DNA of 64,000 nt, taken from assembly GCA_023397475.1 (NCBI GenBank), contig JAEWUD010000056.1:17539-81538 (forward strand). The letters are read 5' to 3'. Made by a program: the position numbers and the translations under genes. This document shows positions 50,292 through 58,079 of the stretch, piece after piece (the stretch's first letter is position 1; each line of letters starts with the position of its first letter). Origin of the DNA: Bacillota bacterium (GTDB lineage Bacteria > Bacillota > Clostridia > Saccharofermentanales > Saccharofermentanaceae). The notes below the pieces were generated by a model. It did not search any database, was not told where the DNA came from, and saw nothing but the letters and a program-made list of their open reading frames with translations.

Positions 50292-51733
50292 AGAAACGAT
50301 TGATGACGAAGCGAGATTGGATAGAGGAATGTGGCGTCTTCGGCGCATTTGATATGTCACACCAGATGACCGATGCGGCCAGAATGGCGTATTTCGGTCT
50401 TTTTGCGTTACAGCATCGTGGGCAGGACTCCGCAGGCATTGCAGTGAACCGTGACGGAAGAATCCTCTGTCACAAAGACAAAGGGCTTGTTGTTGAGGCG
50501 ATTGATCAACCGGAGCTTGAGACGCTCGGAGGTCACGCCTCTGTCGCACATGTGAGATACCCTGGAGCCGGTGAATCCGGCTACGATTCTGTTCAACCAA
50601 TACTGATCAAATCACGATCCGGAAATATCGCCCTCGCTCATAACGGTGCCCTTACAAACTCCGTCGAACTTCGAGAAGATTGTAAGAAGAACGGATCGAT
50701 ATTTCAGACCACGGCGGATTTCGAATTGATCCTGGCTCTATTGTCGCGTGCCCGTATCATGACGGATACACTGGAGGACGCGATTCTTCACGTGATGTCG
50801 CAGATGAAGGGCGCGTATTCTTTGGTTCTGCTCACGGAGAATGAGTTGATCGGCGTCAGAGATCCTCTTGGCATTCGTCCGTTGATATTGGGCCGCAAGG
50901 AGGATACCTATGTTCTTGCCTCCGAGAGTTGCGCGCTCGACGCGGTCGGCGCGACGGTCATACGAGATATTCTCCCGGGTGAATTGGTGATTATCGATAA
51001 GAACGGACTGCGATCAAGACACTTTATTCCCGAGAAGATAGCCGCAACCAATGGTAGGATCTGTCTTTTTGAGTACGTATATTTCGCGCGACCTGATAGC
51101 GTGATCGACGGCGCCAGTGTTTTTGAATCACGGGTCAATGCAGGAAAGATTCTTTCGAAGGAAGCCCCCTGTGATTGTGACCTTGTGGTTGGCGCTCCGG
51201 ATTCGGGTGTCGCGGCGGCGATGGGTTACGCGAATGAAAGCGGCATTCCCTATGGTGCGGCTTTGTTGAAGAATCGTTATGTCGGACGAACATTTATTCA
51301 ACCGACGGAAGTGCAGCGGGAAATGTCGGTCAAGCTGAAGTTCTCGGTTTTGCGAGCTGCTGTCACCGGTAAACGGATCCTTATGGTGGACGATTCGATC
51401 GTTCGAGGAACAACGACGCGACACAATATCGCACTGCTTCGGGAGGCGGGGGCATCCGAGGTTCATATCCGTGTAGCTTCTCCGCCGGTATGTTATCCTT
51501 GTTTCTATGGAATCAATACACCCGAGCAGAAGGAACTTACCGCGGGATTCTCGTCCGTCGAGGAAGTTCGTCGTCAGATCGGTGCCGACAGCCTTGCCTA
51601 TATCAGCCTTGAGGGACTCAAGAATTCTACTGCCGGCATCCGGATGGGACATTGTGCGTCATGTTTTGACGGAACATTTCCGGCCGGTGTTCCAGCCAAA
51701 TCTGAAGATATAATTCATCGGATCAGCTGGTGA
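50288..51733 (+). CDS. purF: Amidophosphoribosyltransferase
   Basis: A ~481-residue enzyme for the first committed step of purine synthesis (PRPP to phosphoribosylamine). A short propeptide precedes the nucleophile Cys15 in EECGVFGAF. Glutaminase motifs LQHRGQDSAG and VRYPGAG and the PRPP loop LMVDDSIVRGTT follow; CYPCFYGINTPE and HCASCF carry Cys residues that in the Bacillus-type enzyme bind a 4Fe-4S cluster. The start is ambiguous: GTG 50288 overlaps the purE stop but sits too close to the GGAG; ATG 50303 is the alternative. The overlap with purN is four bases from the stop. Confidence 0.95.
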   Translation: MKKRLMTKRDWIEECGVFGAFDMSHQMTDAARMAYFGLFALQHRGQDSAGIAVNRDGRILCHKDKGLVVEAIDQPELETLGGHASVAHVRYPGAGESGYDSVQPILIKSRSGNIALAHNGALTNSVELREDCKKNGSIFQTTADFELILALLSRARIMTDTLEDAILHVMSQMKGAYSLVLLTENELIGVRDPLGIRPLILGRKEDTYVLASESCALDAVGATVIRDILPGELVIIDKNGLRSRHFIPEKIAATNGRICLFEYVYFARPDSVIDGASVFESRVNAGKILSKEAPCDCDLVVGAPDSGVAAAMGYANESGIPYGAALLKNRYVGRTFIQPTEVQREMSVKLKFSVLRAAVTGKRILMVDDSIVRGTTTRHNIALLREAGASEVHIRVASPPVCYPCFYGINTPEQKELTAGFSSVEEVRRQIGADSLAYISLEGLKNSTAGIRMGHCASCFDGTFPAGVPAKSEDIIHRISW

Positions 51734-51747
51734 GAGAGGGAGCTTGT

Positions 51748-52404
51748 ATGAGAATCGCAGTATTCGTTTCGGGAGGCGGCACGAACCTTCAGGCGATCAT
51801 TGACCGGATTTCTTCAGGCGACCTCCATAATGTGGAGATATCTCTTGTAATTTCATCCTCGGAAACGGCCTTCGCGATCGAGCGCTCAGCTCGACACAAC
51901 ATTCCTTGCGTCGTTATTCGTCGCAAGGATTACTGCGATCTGGAATCGTATGACCGTGCGATGCTGGATGCTTTGGAGACGGTAAACTCGGATCTCATCG
52001 TTCTTGCCGGTTTTCTCTCCCTTCTCGGTCAAGGCGTCGTGCGTGCTTTCGAGAACAGGATCATAAATATCCACCCGTCCCTGATTCCTTCTTTTTGCGG
52101 ACCCGGCATGTACGGGATACGACCGCACGTCGCCGCTCTTCAGAAAGGTGTCAAGGTCTCCGGAGCCACGGTTCATTTTGTCACCGAAGAATATGATGAA
52201 GGACCAATTCTCTTGCAACGCTGTATCGATGTGCTACAGGAAGATACACCTGAGACACTGCAACAGAGGATTATGATCGAGTGCGAGCAGGTGATTCTTC
52301 CGCTCGCGATTTCACTGATTGCAGACGGACGTGTCTGTATCGATAATAAGAAAGCATTCATTTTGCCGGTAAGGCAACAAGAAGACGGGGGGAAATATGA
52401 TTAA
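51748..52404 (+). CDS. purN: Phosphoribosylglycinamide formyltransferase
   Basis: A 218-residue folate-dependent GAR transformylase. IAVFVSGGGTNLQAIIDRI is the phosphate-binding N-terminus, VLAGFLSLLG and NIHPSLIPSFCGPGMYG carry the catalytic Asn-His pair, and GATVHFVTEEYDEGPILLQ carries the catalytic Asp region. Uses 10-formyl-THF, produced from folate made available by the folA/thyA pair 9 kb downstream. ATG 51748 follows GAGAGGGAG; the frame is open back to the purF stop. It overlaps purH by eight bases. Confidence 0.93.
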   Translation: MRIAVFVSGGGTNLQAIIDRISSGDLHNVEISLVISSSETAFAIERSARHNIPCVVIRRKDYCDLESYDRAMLDALETVNSDLIVLAGFLSLLGQGVVRAFENRIINIHPSLIPSFCGPGMYGIRPHVAALQKGVKVSGATVHFVTEEYDEGPILLQRCIDVLQEDTPETLQQRIMIECEQVILPLAISLIADGRVCIDNKKAFILPVRQQEDGGKYD

Positions 52405-53941
52405 GAGAGCAGTTGTCAGTGTGTCCGACAAGACAGGAATTGCCGATTTTTGCCGCAAATTGACGGAACTCGGTGTTGAGATTATCAGCACCGGTGGTAC
52501 GGCAAAACTTCTGAAACAAGAGAAAATCGCATGTAAAGAAATTTCTGAGGTTACGGGATTTCCGGAGTGTCTGGACGGCCGCGTAAAGACTCTGCATCCC
52601 ATTGTTTTTGGCGGGGTCCTCGCGATTCGTTCGAACGAGGAACACATGAAGCGTATCGCCGAGCTTGGAATCGATACGATCGATCTGATCGTCGTCAATC
52701 TGTATCCGTTCAAGCAGACGATCCTGAAGCCCAAGGTCGAATTTGAAGAGTGCGTCGAGAATATCGACATCGGAGGACCCTCGATGCTTCGCGCCGCGGC
52801 GAAGAATCATCAGGATGTCACGGTGATTACAGATCCGGATGACTATGAACTGGTGTTGCGCCAGATCGGTTCTACGGGTGACACAAGTTATCAGACCAGA
52901 TTCTATCTCGCCCGCAAGGTTTTCGAGCACACGGCTGCGTATGATGCTTTGATTGCGCAGTATTTCCTCTCGAAAACCCCCGAACAGGATATGCCCAAGA
53001 GCCTCACGATGACATTCGACAAGGTTTCCGATCTTCGTTACGGTGAGAATCCTCATCAGAGCGCCACATTCTATAAGAACGCTCTTCCGGTCGTAGGGAG
53101 CCTGTCCGAAGCTGTCCAGAAGAACGGTAAAGAACTCTCGTACAACAACATCGCCGACACGGATGCGACGATCGCTTGTCTCAAGGAGTTCACGGAACCG
53201 ACGATCGTCGCGGTCAAGCATGCGAACCCTTGTGGTGTAGGTTCCGCGGATACGATCTTTGGAGCTTGGAAAAAGGCGTACGAAGCGGATTCCGTATCGA
53301 TCTATGGCGGGATTGTCGCAGCAAATCGTGAGATCGATGCCGCGACGGCCGAGGAGATGAGCAAGGTCTTTCTCGAGGTCATTGTCGCACCCTCATATTC
53401 ACCCGAAGCGCTGGACATCCTCTGTGCCAAGAAGAATCTGCGCGTGCTCGAGCTTCCCCAGATCACGGCGCAGATCCCTGTCGGCGAGTATAATTTCAAG
53501 CGCGTGATCGGCGGCCTTCTGATTCAAGATCATGACCGCAACGTCTTTGATGAGAAGGATTTGAAGGTGGTCACAAAATCGGAGCCGGATCCGGCCTTGC
53601 GCGAGGATATGGAATTTGCCATGAAGGTCGTCAAGCACGTCAAGTCGAACGCGATTGTCGTCGTTAAGAATAAGCAGACCATTGGCGTGGGCCCCGGACA
53701 GACGAACCGCGTCGGTGCCGCACAGATTGCGTTCTCTATGGCCGGTGACAAGGCAAAGGGCGCAGTTATGGGCTCTGATGCCTTCTTTCCTTTCCGTGAC
53801 TGTGTCGACGTCGCGCACGATGCCGGGATCACCGCAATCGTCCAGCCCGGCGGCTCTGTTCGCGATCAGGAATCGATTGATGCCTGTAATGAATTCGGCA
53901 TCGCCATGGTATTCACCGGCGCGCGCCATTTCCGTCATTGA
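52397..53941 (+). CDS. purH: Bifunctional AICAR transformylase/IMP cyclohydrolase
   Basis: A 514-residue protein for the last two steps to IMP. The N-terminal MGS-like cyclohydrolase domain shows AVVSVSDKTGIADFCRKL, STGGTAKLL and GRVKTLHP. The C-terminal transformylase domain shows LRYGENPHQSA, VKHANPCGVG, GIVAANREID and the final SDAFFPFRD...GGSVRDQESI. Length agrees with the family. The ATG overlaps the purN end and follows GGGGGGAA. The transformylase step uses 10-formyl-THF, like PurN. Confidence 0.96.
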   Translation: MIKRAVVSVSDKTGIADFCRKLTELGVEIISTGGTAKLLKQEKIACKEISEVTGFPECLDGRVKTLHPIVFGGVLAIRSNEEHMKRIAELGIDTIDLIVVNLYPFKQTILKPKVEFEECVENIDIGGPSMLRAAAKNHQDVTVITDPDDYELVLRQIGSTGDTSYQTRFYLARKVFEHTAAYDALIAQYFLSKTPEQDMPKSLTMTFDKVSDLRYGENPHQSATFYKNALPVVGSLSEAVQKNGKELSYNNIADTDATIACLKEFTEPTIVAVKHANPCGVGSADTIFGAWKKAYEADSVSIYGGIVAANREIDAATAEEMSKVFLEVIVAPSYSPEALDILCAKKNLRVLELPQITAQIPVGEYNFKRVIGGLLIQDHDRNVFDEKDLKVVTKSEPDPALREDMEFAMKVVKHVKSNAIVVVKNKQTIGVGPGQTNRVGAAQIAFSMAGDKAKGAVMGSDAFFPFRDCVDVAHDAGITAIVQPGGSVRDQESIDACNEFGIAMVFTGARHFRH

Positions 53942-53962
53942 TCGGCTGAAAGGAAGGTACGA

Positions 53963-55228
53963 ATGAAGGTACTCGTCGTAGGCGGTGGCGGTCGTGAACA
54001 CGCTATCTGCTGGAAATTGAAACAGAGTCCGAGAGTAACGGAACTCTACTGCGCCCCCGGTAATGCGGGAATTGCTCAGGTTGCGACCTGCGTGCCGATC
54101 CGTGCGACAGCGATCGAAGAGATGACGGATTATGCACGCCGCGAGAAGTTTGACCTTGTCTTTGTCGCGCCGGATGATCCGTTGGCTTTAGGCCTCGTCG
54201 ATCATCTCGAGGAAGCCGGAATACGTGCTTACGGTCCCCGGGCAAACGCGGCGATCATCGAAGCCTCCAAGGCATTCTCCAAAGATCTGATGAGGCGTTA
54301 TGATATTCCGACGGCGAAGTATGAAGTTTTTACCGACACGGAAAAGGCTCTTGCTTATATTGATCGCGAACCCGTTCCGATCGTCGTGAAGGCGGACGGA
54401 CTGGCTCTCGGCAAAGGTGTAATCATCGCCGAAACCCGTGACGAGGCGAAGGACGCCGTCCGTTCGATGATGCTGAATAAGGCGTTCGGGACCGCGGGAA
54501 ACACGGTTGTCATCGAAGAATGCATGAAGGGACCCGAACTTACGGTCCTGGCGTTCTCTGATGGCAAGACGATTCTCCCAATGGTGTCATCCCGCGATCA
54601 TAAGAGGGCGCTGGATCATGATCAAGGAAAGAATACCGGCGGCATGGGCGCCGTAACCCCCGGAGCGGATCTGACGGCGGACGACGAGAAGGTTATGTAT
54701 GACCAAATCTTTCTTCCGACGATTGCAGCGCTCTCCCGGGAGGGACGCCCATTTGTCGGAGTGATTTACTTTGGCTTGATGCTCACAGATCAAGGACCCA
54801 GAGTCATCGAATACAACGCGCGTTTCGGAGATCCGGAAGCGCAGGCAGTATTGCCCCGTCTCGAGAATGATCTTATGGACATCATCGATGCCTGTCTGGA
54901 CGGCACACTGGATACGATTCAATTGCGATTCAAGCCCGGAGCATCCTGTTGCGTTGTCATGGCGTCCGGAGGATATCCGGAGAGTTATCAAACAGGATAT
55001 CCGATTGAAGGATTGGATCAGGTGGAAACGATTGTCTTCCATGCCGGAACCCGACAGGAAGATGGGAATATCGTAACCTCCGGCGGCCGAGTTCTTGCGG
55101 TCTACGCTGATGCCGAGGATCTCGAGTCGGCTATAGATAAGGCATATGAAGGGGTCGCGAAGATTTCTTTTAAACACATGCACTATCGAAAAGACATCGG
55201 ACGAACCCTTTCGGGAGGCGTTCATTGA
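53963..55228 (+). CDS. purD: Phosphoribosylamine-glycine ligase
   Basis: A 421-residue ATP-grasp ligase that joins glycine to phosphoribosylamine. VLVVGGGGREHAICWKLKQS is the N-terminal domain, VVKADGLALGKGVIIAETRDEA and EECMKGPELTVLAFSDGK are in the ATP-grasp domain, RDHKRALDHDQGKNTGGMGAVTP the family loop and EYNARFGDPEAQAVL the metal-binding region. GAAAGGAAGGT precedes the ATG. The final codons overlap the TTG start of the nadD-yqeK-rsfS frame, so NAD genes appear coupled to the purine operon. Confidence 0.96.
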   Translation: MKVLVVGGGGREHAICWKLKQSPRVTELYCAPGNAGIAQVATCVPIRATAIEEMTDYARREKFDLVFVAPDDPLALGLVDHLEEAGIRAYGPRANAAIIEASKAFSKDLMRRYDIPTAKYEVFTDTEKALAYIDREPVPIVVKADGLALGKGVIIAETRDEAKDAVRSMMLNKAFGTAGNTVVIEECMKGPELTVLAFSDGKTILPMVSSRDHKRALDHDQGKNTGGMGAVTPGADLTADDEKVMYDQIFLPTIAALSREGRPFVGVIYFGLMLTDQGPRVIEYNARFGDPEAQAVLPRLENDLMDIIDACLDGTLDTIQLRFKPGASCCVVMASGGYPESYQTGYPIEGLDQVETIVFHAGTRQEDGNIVTSGGRVLAVYADAEDLESAIDKAYEGVAKISFKHMHYRKDIGRTLSGGVH

Positions 55229-56859
55229 GATACGGCGTATTCGGAGGAACCTTCGATCCTTTCCACGAAGGGCATCTGTCCATGATTATTGGTGCTCTGC
55301 AAAGCGGAAATGTTGATCATGTATATGTGATCCCATCCGGTTATCCTCCGAAGAAGGATGCTTATCTCGTCACGCCGGCAATCTACCGGTACTATATGAC
55401 GAGAGCGGCACTCAAGGGGGTTTCCGGTTGCGAAGTGCTTTCGATCGAACTGCAAAAATCCTCGCCATCCTATACGGTTCACACGCTTGAAGCGTTACGT
55501 CGGGAGGGTAAGGTCGGTTCGAAGGACGAGATCGTTCTCATCTACGGATCGGATATTCTTTTTGAGATCGAGACGTGGTATCACCCCGAGATTCTTTTTC
55601 GTGAGGCGAAGTTTCTTCTTGCGTCCCGTCCGGGCGTCATGAAATCCGACACGCTTGATCGGGTTAAGGAGCTGGAGAAGAAATACCAGATGAGTTTCTC
55701 CTTTTTCCCGATTGAGGAGCACATGGCTTCTTCCAGAGAGATCCGGCGTAACCGATCCTTCGGAGACGTATCTGAGCCTGTTCGACGATTCATACACAAG
55801 CATGCGCTTTACCCGGAAGACAATCCGCTGCGCCATCTCTCCGATGAGACGCACGAGAAAATCTTCACATTCACGACCACGCTGATCACTGAGTTATCCC
55901 AACAAAGGCTCCTTCACAGTATGAACACGGCGGTACTATCGGTTCGATATGCGATTCTCTTCGGAGAAGACCCGGATGACGCCGCGATCGCAGGTCTCTT
56001 GCACGATTGTGCGAAGGAGCTTCCGATCCGTCAGCAGAAGGATCTCGCGTCCCGTTGCGAATCCCCGGACATGAGTCTGGATAATGCGACGATACACGCG
56101 CCGGCAGGAGAGACATACGCCCGTGAGCGCTATAGGATTGAGAGTCCGTCGATCCTCTCCGCCATTCGCTATCACACCACGGGGCGTGAAGAGATGACGC
56201 GACTTGAGAAAATCGTCTATCTCGCTGACAAGCTTGAACCCGCACGAGATTATGCGGATCTCGGACCGCTTCGAGAGCGAGCCGATTATGATCTTGACGG
56301 CGCGGTGATGTTTTGTCTAGTCGCAGTGGCGGAGAGCGTCGAGAGAAGGAAAACCGCATTGCATCCGGAATCCGAGCGTGCTATGCGATTCTTACAATCC
56401 AAGTCCGCACGAAGTATAATAAGAGAAGCCGTTCAAACCACAAAGGAGGAAAAAATGGATCTTCTTACCGTAGCACAGAAAATTGTCTCCATTCTTAACG
56501 ACAAGAAGGGCAAGGATGTTGAATTAATTCCCGTCGCGGAGAAAACCGCACTGGCAGAATATTTCGTCATTTGTTCGGGAACATCCGTCACGCACATCAA
56601 AGCTTTGTCCGATGAAGTGGAGTTCTGCCTCAAGAATGAGCTGGGCATTATGCCGGATCATATTGAGGGATTATCAACAGGACGTTGGGTTCTTCTTGAT
56701 TACAAGGATATTGTCGTCCATGTATTTCACCCGGAGGAAAGAGCGCATTACAGTCTCGAGAAGCTCTGGCTCAACAAACGACCGGAGCATCTTGCGGATA
56801 TTGAAGAATCAGTTCTTTCGAACGAACAAGATCCACAAGAAGATTCTGACGAAGAATAA
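55225..56859 (+). CDS. nadD: Single reading frame joining NadD, YqeK and RsfS
   Basis: A 544-residue open frame with three known units. Residues 1-195: nicotinate-nucleotide adenylyltransferase (YGVFGGTFDPFHEGH, HxGH at 14-17; SSREIRR near 169). Residues ~205-400: YqeK-type HD phosphohydrolase (LLHSMNTA, LLHDCAKE with His260-Asp261, IRYHTTG, YLADKLEP), a family reported to hydrolyse Ap4A. Residues 411-544: RsfS ribosomal silencing factor (LLTVAQKIVSILNDKKGKDV, FVICSGTSVTHIKALSDEV, WVLLDYKDIVVHVFHPE). The usual nadD-yqeK-rsfS gene order is here without any stop codon. Met411 (56455) follows AAAGGAGG, so a separate RsfS may also be made. The TTG start follows GGGAGG. Confidence 0.9.
   Translation: MRYGVFGGTFDPFHEGHLSMIIGALQSGNVDHVYVIPSGYPPKKDAYLVTPAIYRYYMTRAALKGVSGCEVLSIELQKSSPSYTVHTLEALRREGKVGSKDEIVLIYGSDILFEIETWYHPEILFREAKFLLASRPGVMKSDTLDRVKELEKKYQMSFSFFPIEEHMASSREIRRNRSFGDVSEPVRRFIHKHALYPEDNPLRHLSDETHEKIFTFTTTLITELSQQRLLHSMNTAVLSVRYAILFGEDPDDAAIAGLLHDCAKELPIRQQKDLASRCESPDMSLDNATIHAPAGETYARERYRIESPSILSAIRYHTTGREEMTRLEKIVYLADKLEPARDYADLGPLRERADYDLDGAVMFCLVAVAESVERRKTALHPESERAMRFLQSKSARSIIREAVQTTKEEKMDLLTVAQKIVSILNDKKGKDVELIPVAEKTALAEYFVICSGTSVTHIKALSDEVEFCLKNELGIMPDHIEGLSTGRWVLLDYKDIVVHVFHPEERAHYSLEKLWLNKRPEHLADIEESVLSNEQDPQEDSDEE
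56392..56420 (+). promoter_or_regulatory. Possible internal promoter before the RsfS portion
   Basis: TTACAA (56392-56397), a 17-base spacer and a consensus TATAAT (56415-56420), inside the YqeK coding part and 35 bases before the internal ATG 56455. The -35 match is poor, and the sequence is also constrained by coding. Confidence 0.3.
56441..56457 (+). promoter_or_regulatory. Internal ribosome binding site and start codon for RsfS
   Basis: CAAAGGAGGAAAAAATG: a consensus site (AAAGGAGG) six bases before an in-frame ATG that is exactly where free-standing RsfS proteins begin (MDLLTVAQKIV). This supports production of free RsfS in addition to, or instead of, the long fusion. Confidence 0.75.
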
Positions 56860-56867
56860 TGTTCATC

Positions 56868-56895
56868 ATCGACCGGAAAGTAATTTCCGGTCGAT
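56868..56895 (+). terminator. Hairpin at the end of the pur-nadD-rsfS operon
   Basis: A perfect 12-bp stem (ATCGACCGGAAA 56868-56879 with 56884-56895) and GTAA loop, nine bases after the stop. The following T-run is poor (TGTCGTTT). Confidence 0.7.
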
Positions 56896-56990
56896 TGTCG
56901 TTTATCCGGTAGATTTTGTCGAATTTTCGTTGTTCTTCTGTGCAAACTTGTCCGGTACGATAGAGGCACCTTAGGGTTTACGGAGGTGCT

Positions 56991-57710
56991 ATGGAGAAGA
57001 CGGGCAAGTGGCGCAAGATGATCCTTATCGCCGCCGCCGGCCTCGTTGCTTGCGGCTTGAAGCTATGGTCAGACTTTGCGCCGAATCAGCCGGTGGTCTT
57101 TACATATGCGGCGGAATCTTCCGTGCCGGAGACAACAAGCCCTGAAGAGAGCTTGGCAGCATTTCTTCCATCGGAAACGACAACCATCTCTGCTTCCGAA
57201 CAAGTGCTGATACCGGTGTATATCTGCGGTTATGTTAAGATGCCGGGTGTTTATGATGTTCGCGTGGGAACGTTCCTCTATGAATTGATCGAGTTGTCCG
57301 GCGGAACAACAGAGGGCGCCGCCGTAGAGAATATCAACATGGTCTACTGTTTTACGGTGCCGGTAGCGATCTATATTCCATCGACAGAAGACATGGGAAT
57401 GTCAACCGATGAGGGATTCGTTCCGGTCTCCGATTATGTGAGGGATCCCGAAGATCCTGTGATCTGGGGGGAGGAATCTTCTGGTCCGATGCAGGGGGAT
57501 GCTTCCGACCATCCCGCACTGATTAACATAAACAGCGCGACGCAGGAAGAACTGGAGACTCTGCCGGGAATTGGTTCGACAACGGCTCTGGCCATCATAG
57601 CGTATCGTGAAGAGAACGGACCATTCTTAAGTGTCGACGATATCATGAAGGTGGCTGGAATTAAGGAGGGAAGATTCGCTGCAATTCGTGACTTCATTGT
57701 CGTTTCGTGA
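56991..57710 (+). CDS. comEA: ComEA-like DNA-binding protein (SLBB plus helix-hairpin-helix)
   Basis: A 239-residue membrane-anchored protein. An N-terminal helix (MILIAAAGLVACGLKLW) is followed by an acidic linker, an SLBB-type segment (VYICGYVKMPGVYDVRVGTFLYELIELSGG, ~residues 75-125) and a C-terminal helix-hairpin-helix domain (ININSATQEELETLPGIGSTTALAIIAYREENGPF). In competent Bacillota ComEA binds incoming DNA at the cell surface. ComEC and ComEB are not next to it, so transformation ability is not shown. GGAGGT precedes the ATG. Confidence 0.88.
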   Translation: MEKTGKWRKMILIAAAGLVACGLKLWSDFAPNQPVVFTYAAESSVPETTSPEESLAAFLPSETTTISASEQVLIPVYICGYVKMPGVYDVRVGTFLYELIELSGGTTEGAAVENINMVYCFTVPVAIYIPSTEDMGMSTDEGFVPVSDYVRDPEDPVIWGEESSGPMQGDASDHPALININSATQEELETLPGIGSTTALAIIAYREENGPFLSVDDIMKVAGIKEGRFAAIRDFIVVS

Positions 57711-57753
57711 ATGTACCCGCTCGGAGGACAATCAGGAAGTGATCGTTGCGGGG

Positions 57754-57782
57754 TTGCTTTTTTTCTTTCGAAGGTCTATCAT
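57754..57782 (+). promoter_or_regulatory. Promoter of the thrS T-box transcript
   Basis: TTGCTT (57754-57759), a 17-base spacer and TATCAT (57777-57782). Transcription would start just before the T-box stem I. Confidence 0.5.
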
Positions 57783-57794
57783 CATTTTTTAGAA

Positions 57795-58052
57795 GGCTAT
57801 GACGAGGATATGTACCGGCATTTGTCTCCTTGACAGAGAGAGAAGAACGTGGCTAAGATTCTTCTTCAAGGAATTGCATTGGGTATACCACCTTTGAGCC
57901 GCGCGGGAGAGACGGATTTTTGCCGTTTGTAACCGTTGCCGCATGACCGGCGTTACAGGGTCTGTAGAGTGGTCTTTGCAGGAATTGCAGAGGCAATTTG
58001 GGTGGAACCGTGCATTCGTGCATCCCATGCAGTGAGCTGTATGGGATTTTTT
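57795..58052 (+). promoter_or_regulatory. Threonine T-box riboswitch upstream of thrS
   Basis: The conserved T-box TTTGGGTGGAACCGTG lies at 57997-58012. The terminator hairpin (ATCCCAT 58022-58028 with ATGGGAT 58041-58047, then TTTTTG) follows, and the antiterminator would use the T-box bulge. Stem I closes with GGCT (57795-57798) pairing AGCC (57897-57900) and AGG pairing CCT. The distal arm is CCTTGA/TCAAGG with an AGAGAGA segment. In the specifier-loop position is ACC (57887-57889), a threonine codon followed by A. Uncharged tRNA-Thr would allow read-through. Confidence 0.9.
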
Positions 58053-58079
58053 GTTTATCAGGAAGATGGAGGTATGACA

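Noticed and set aside
57715..57764. Terminator of comEA (ACCCGC...GCGGGGT followed by a T-run)
   Set aside because: The stem is imperfect with a 27-base loop, and the T-run forms part of the thrS promoter; the promoter reading is preferred.
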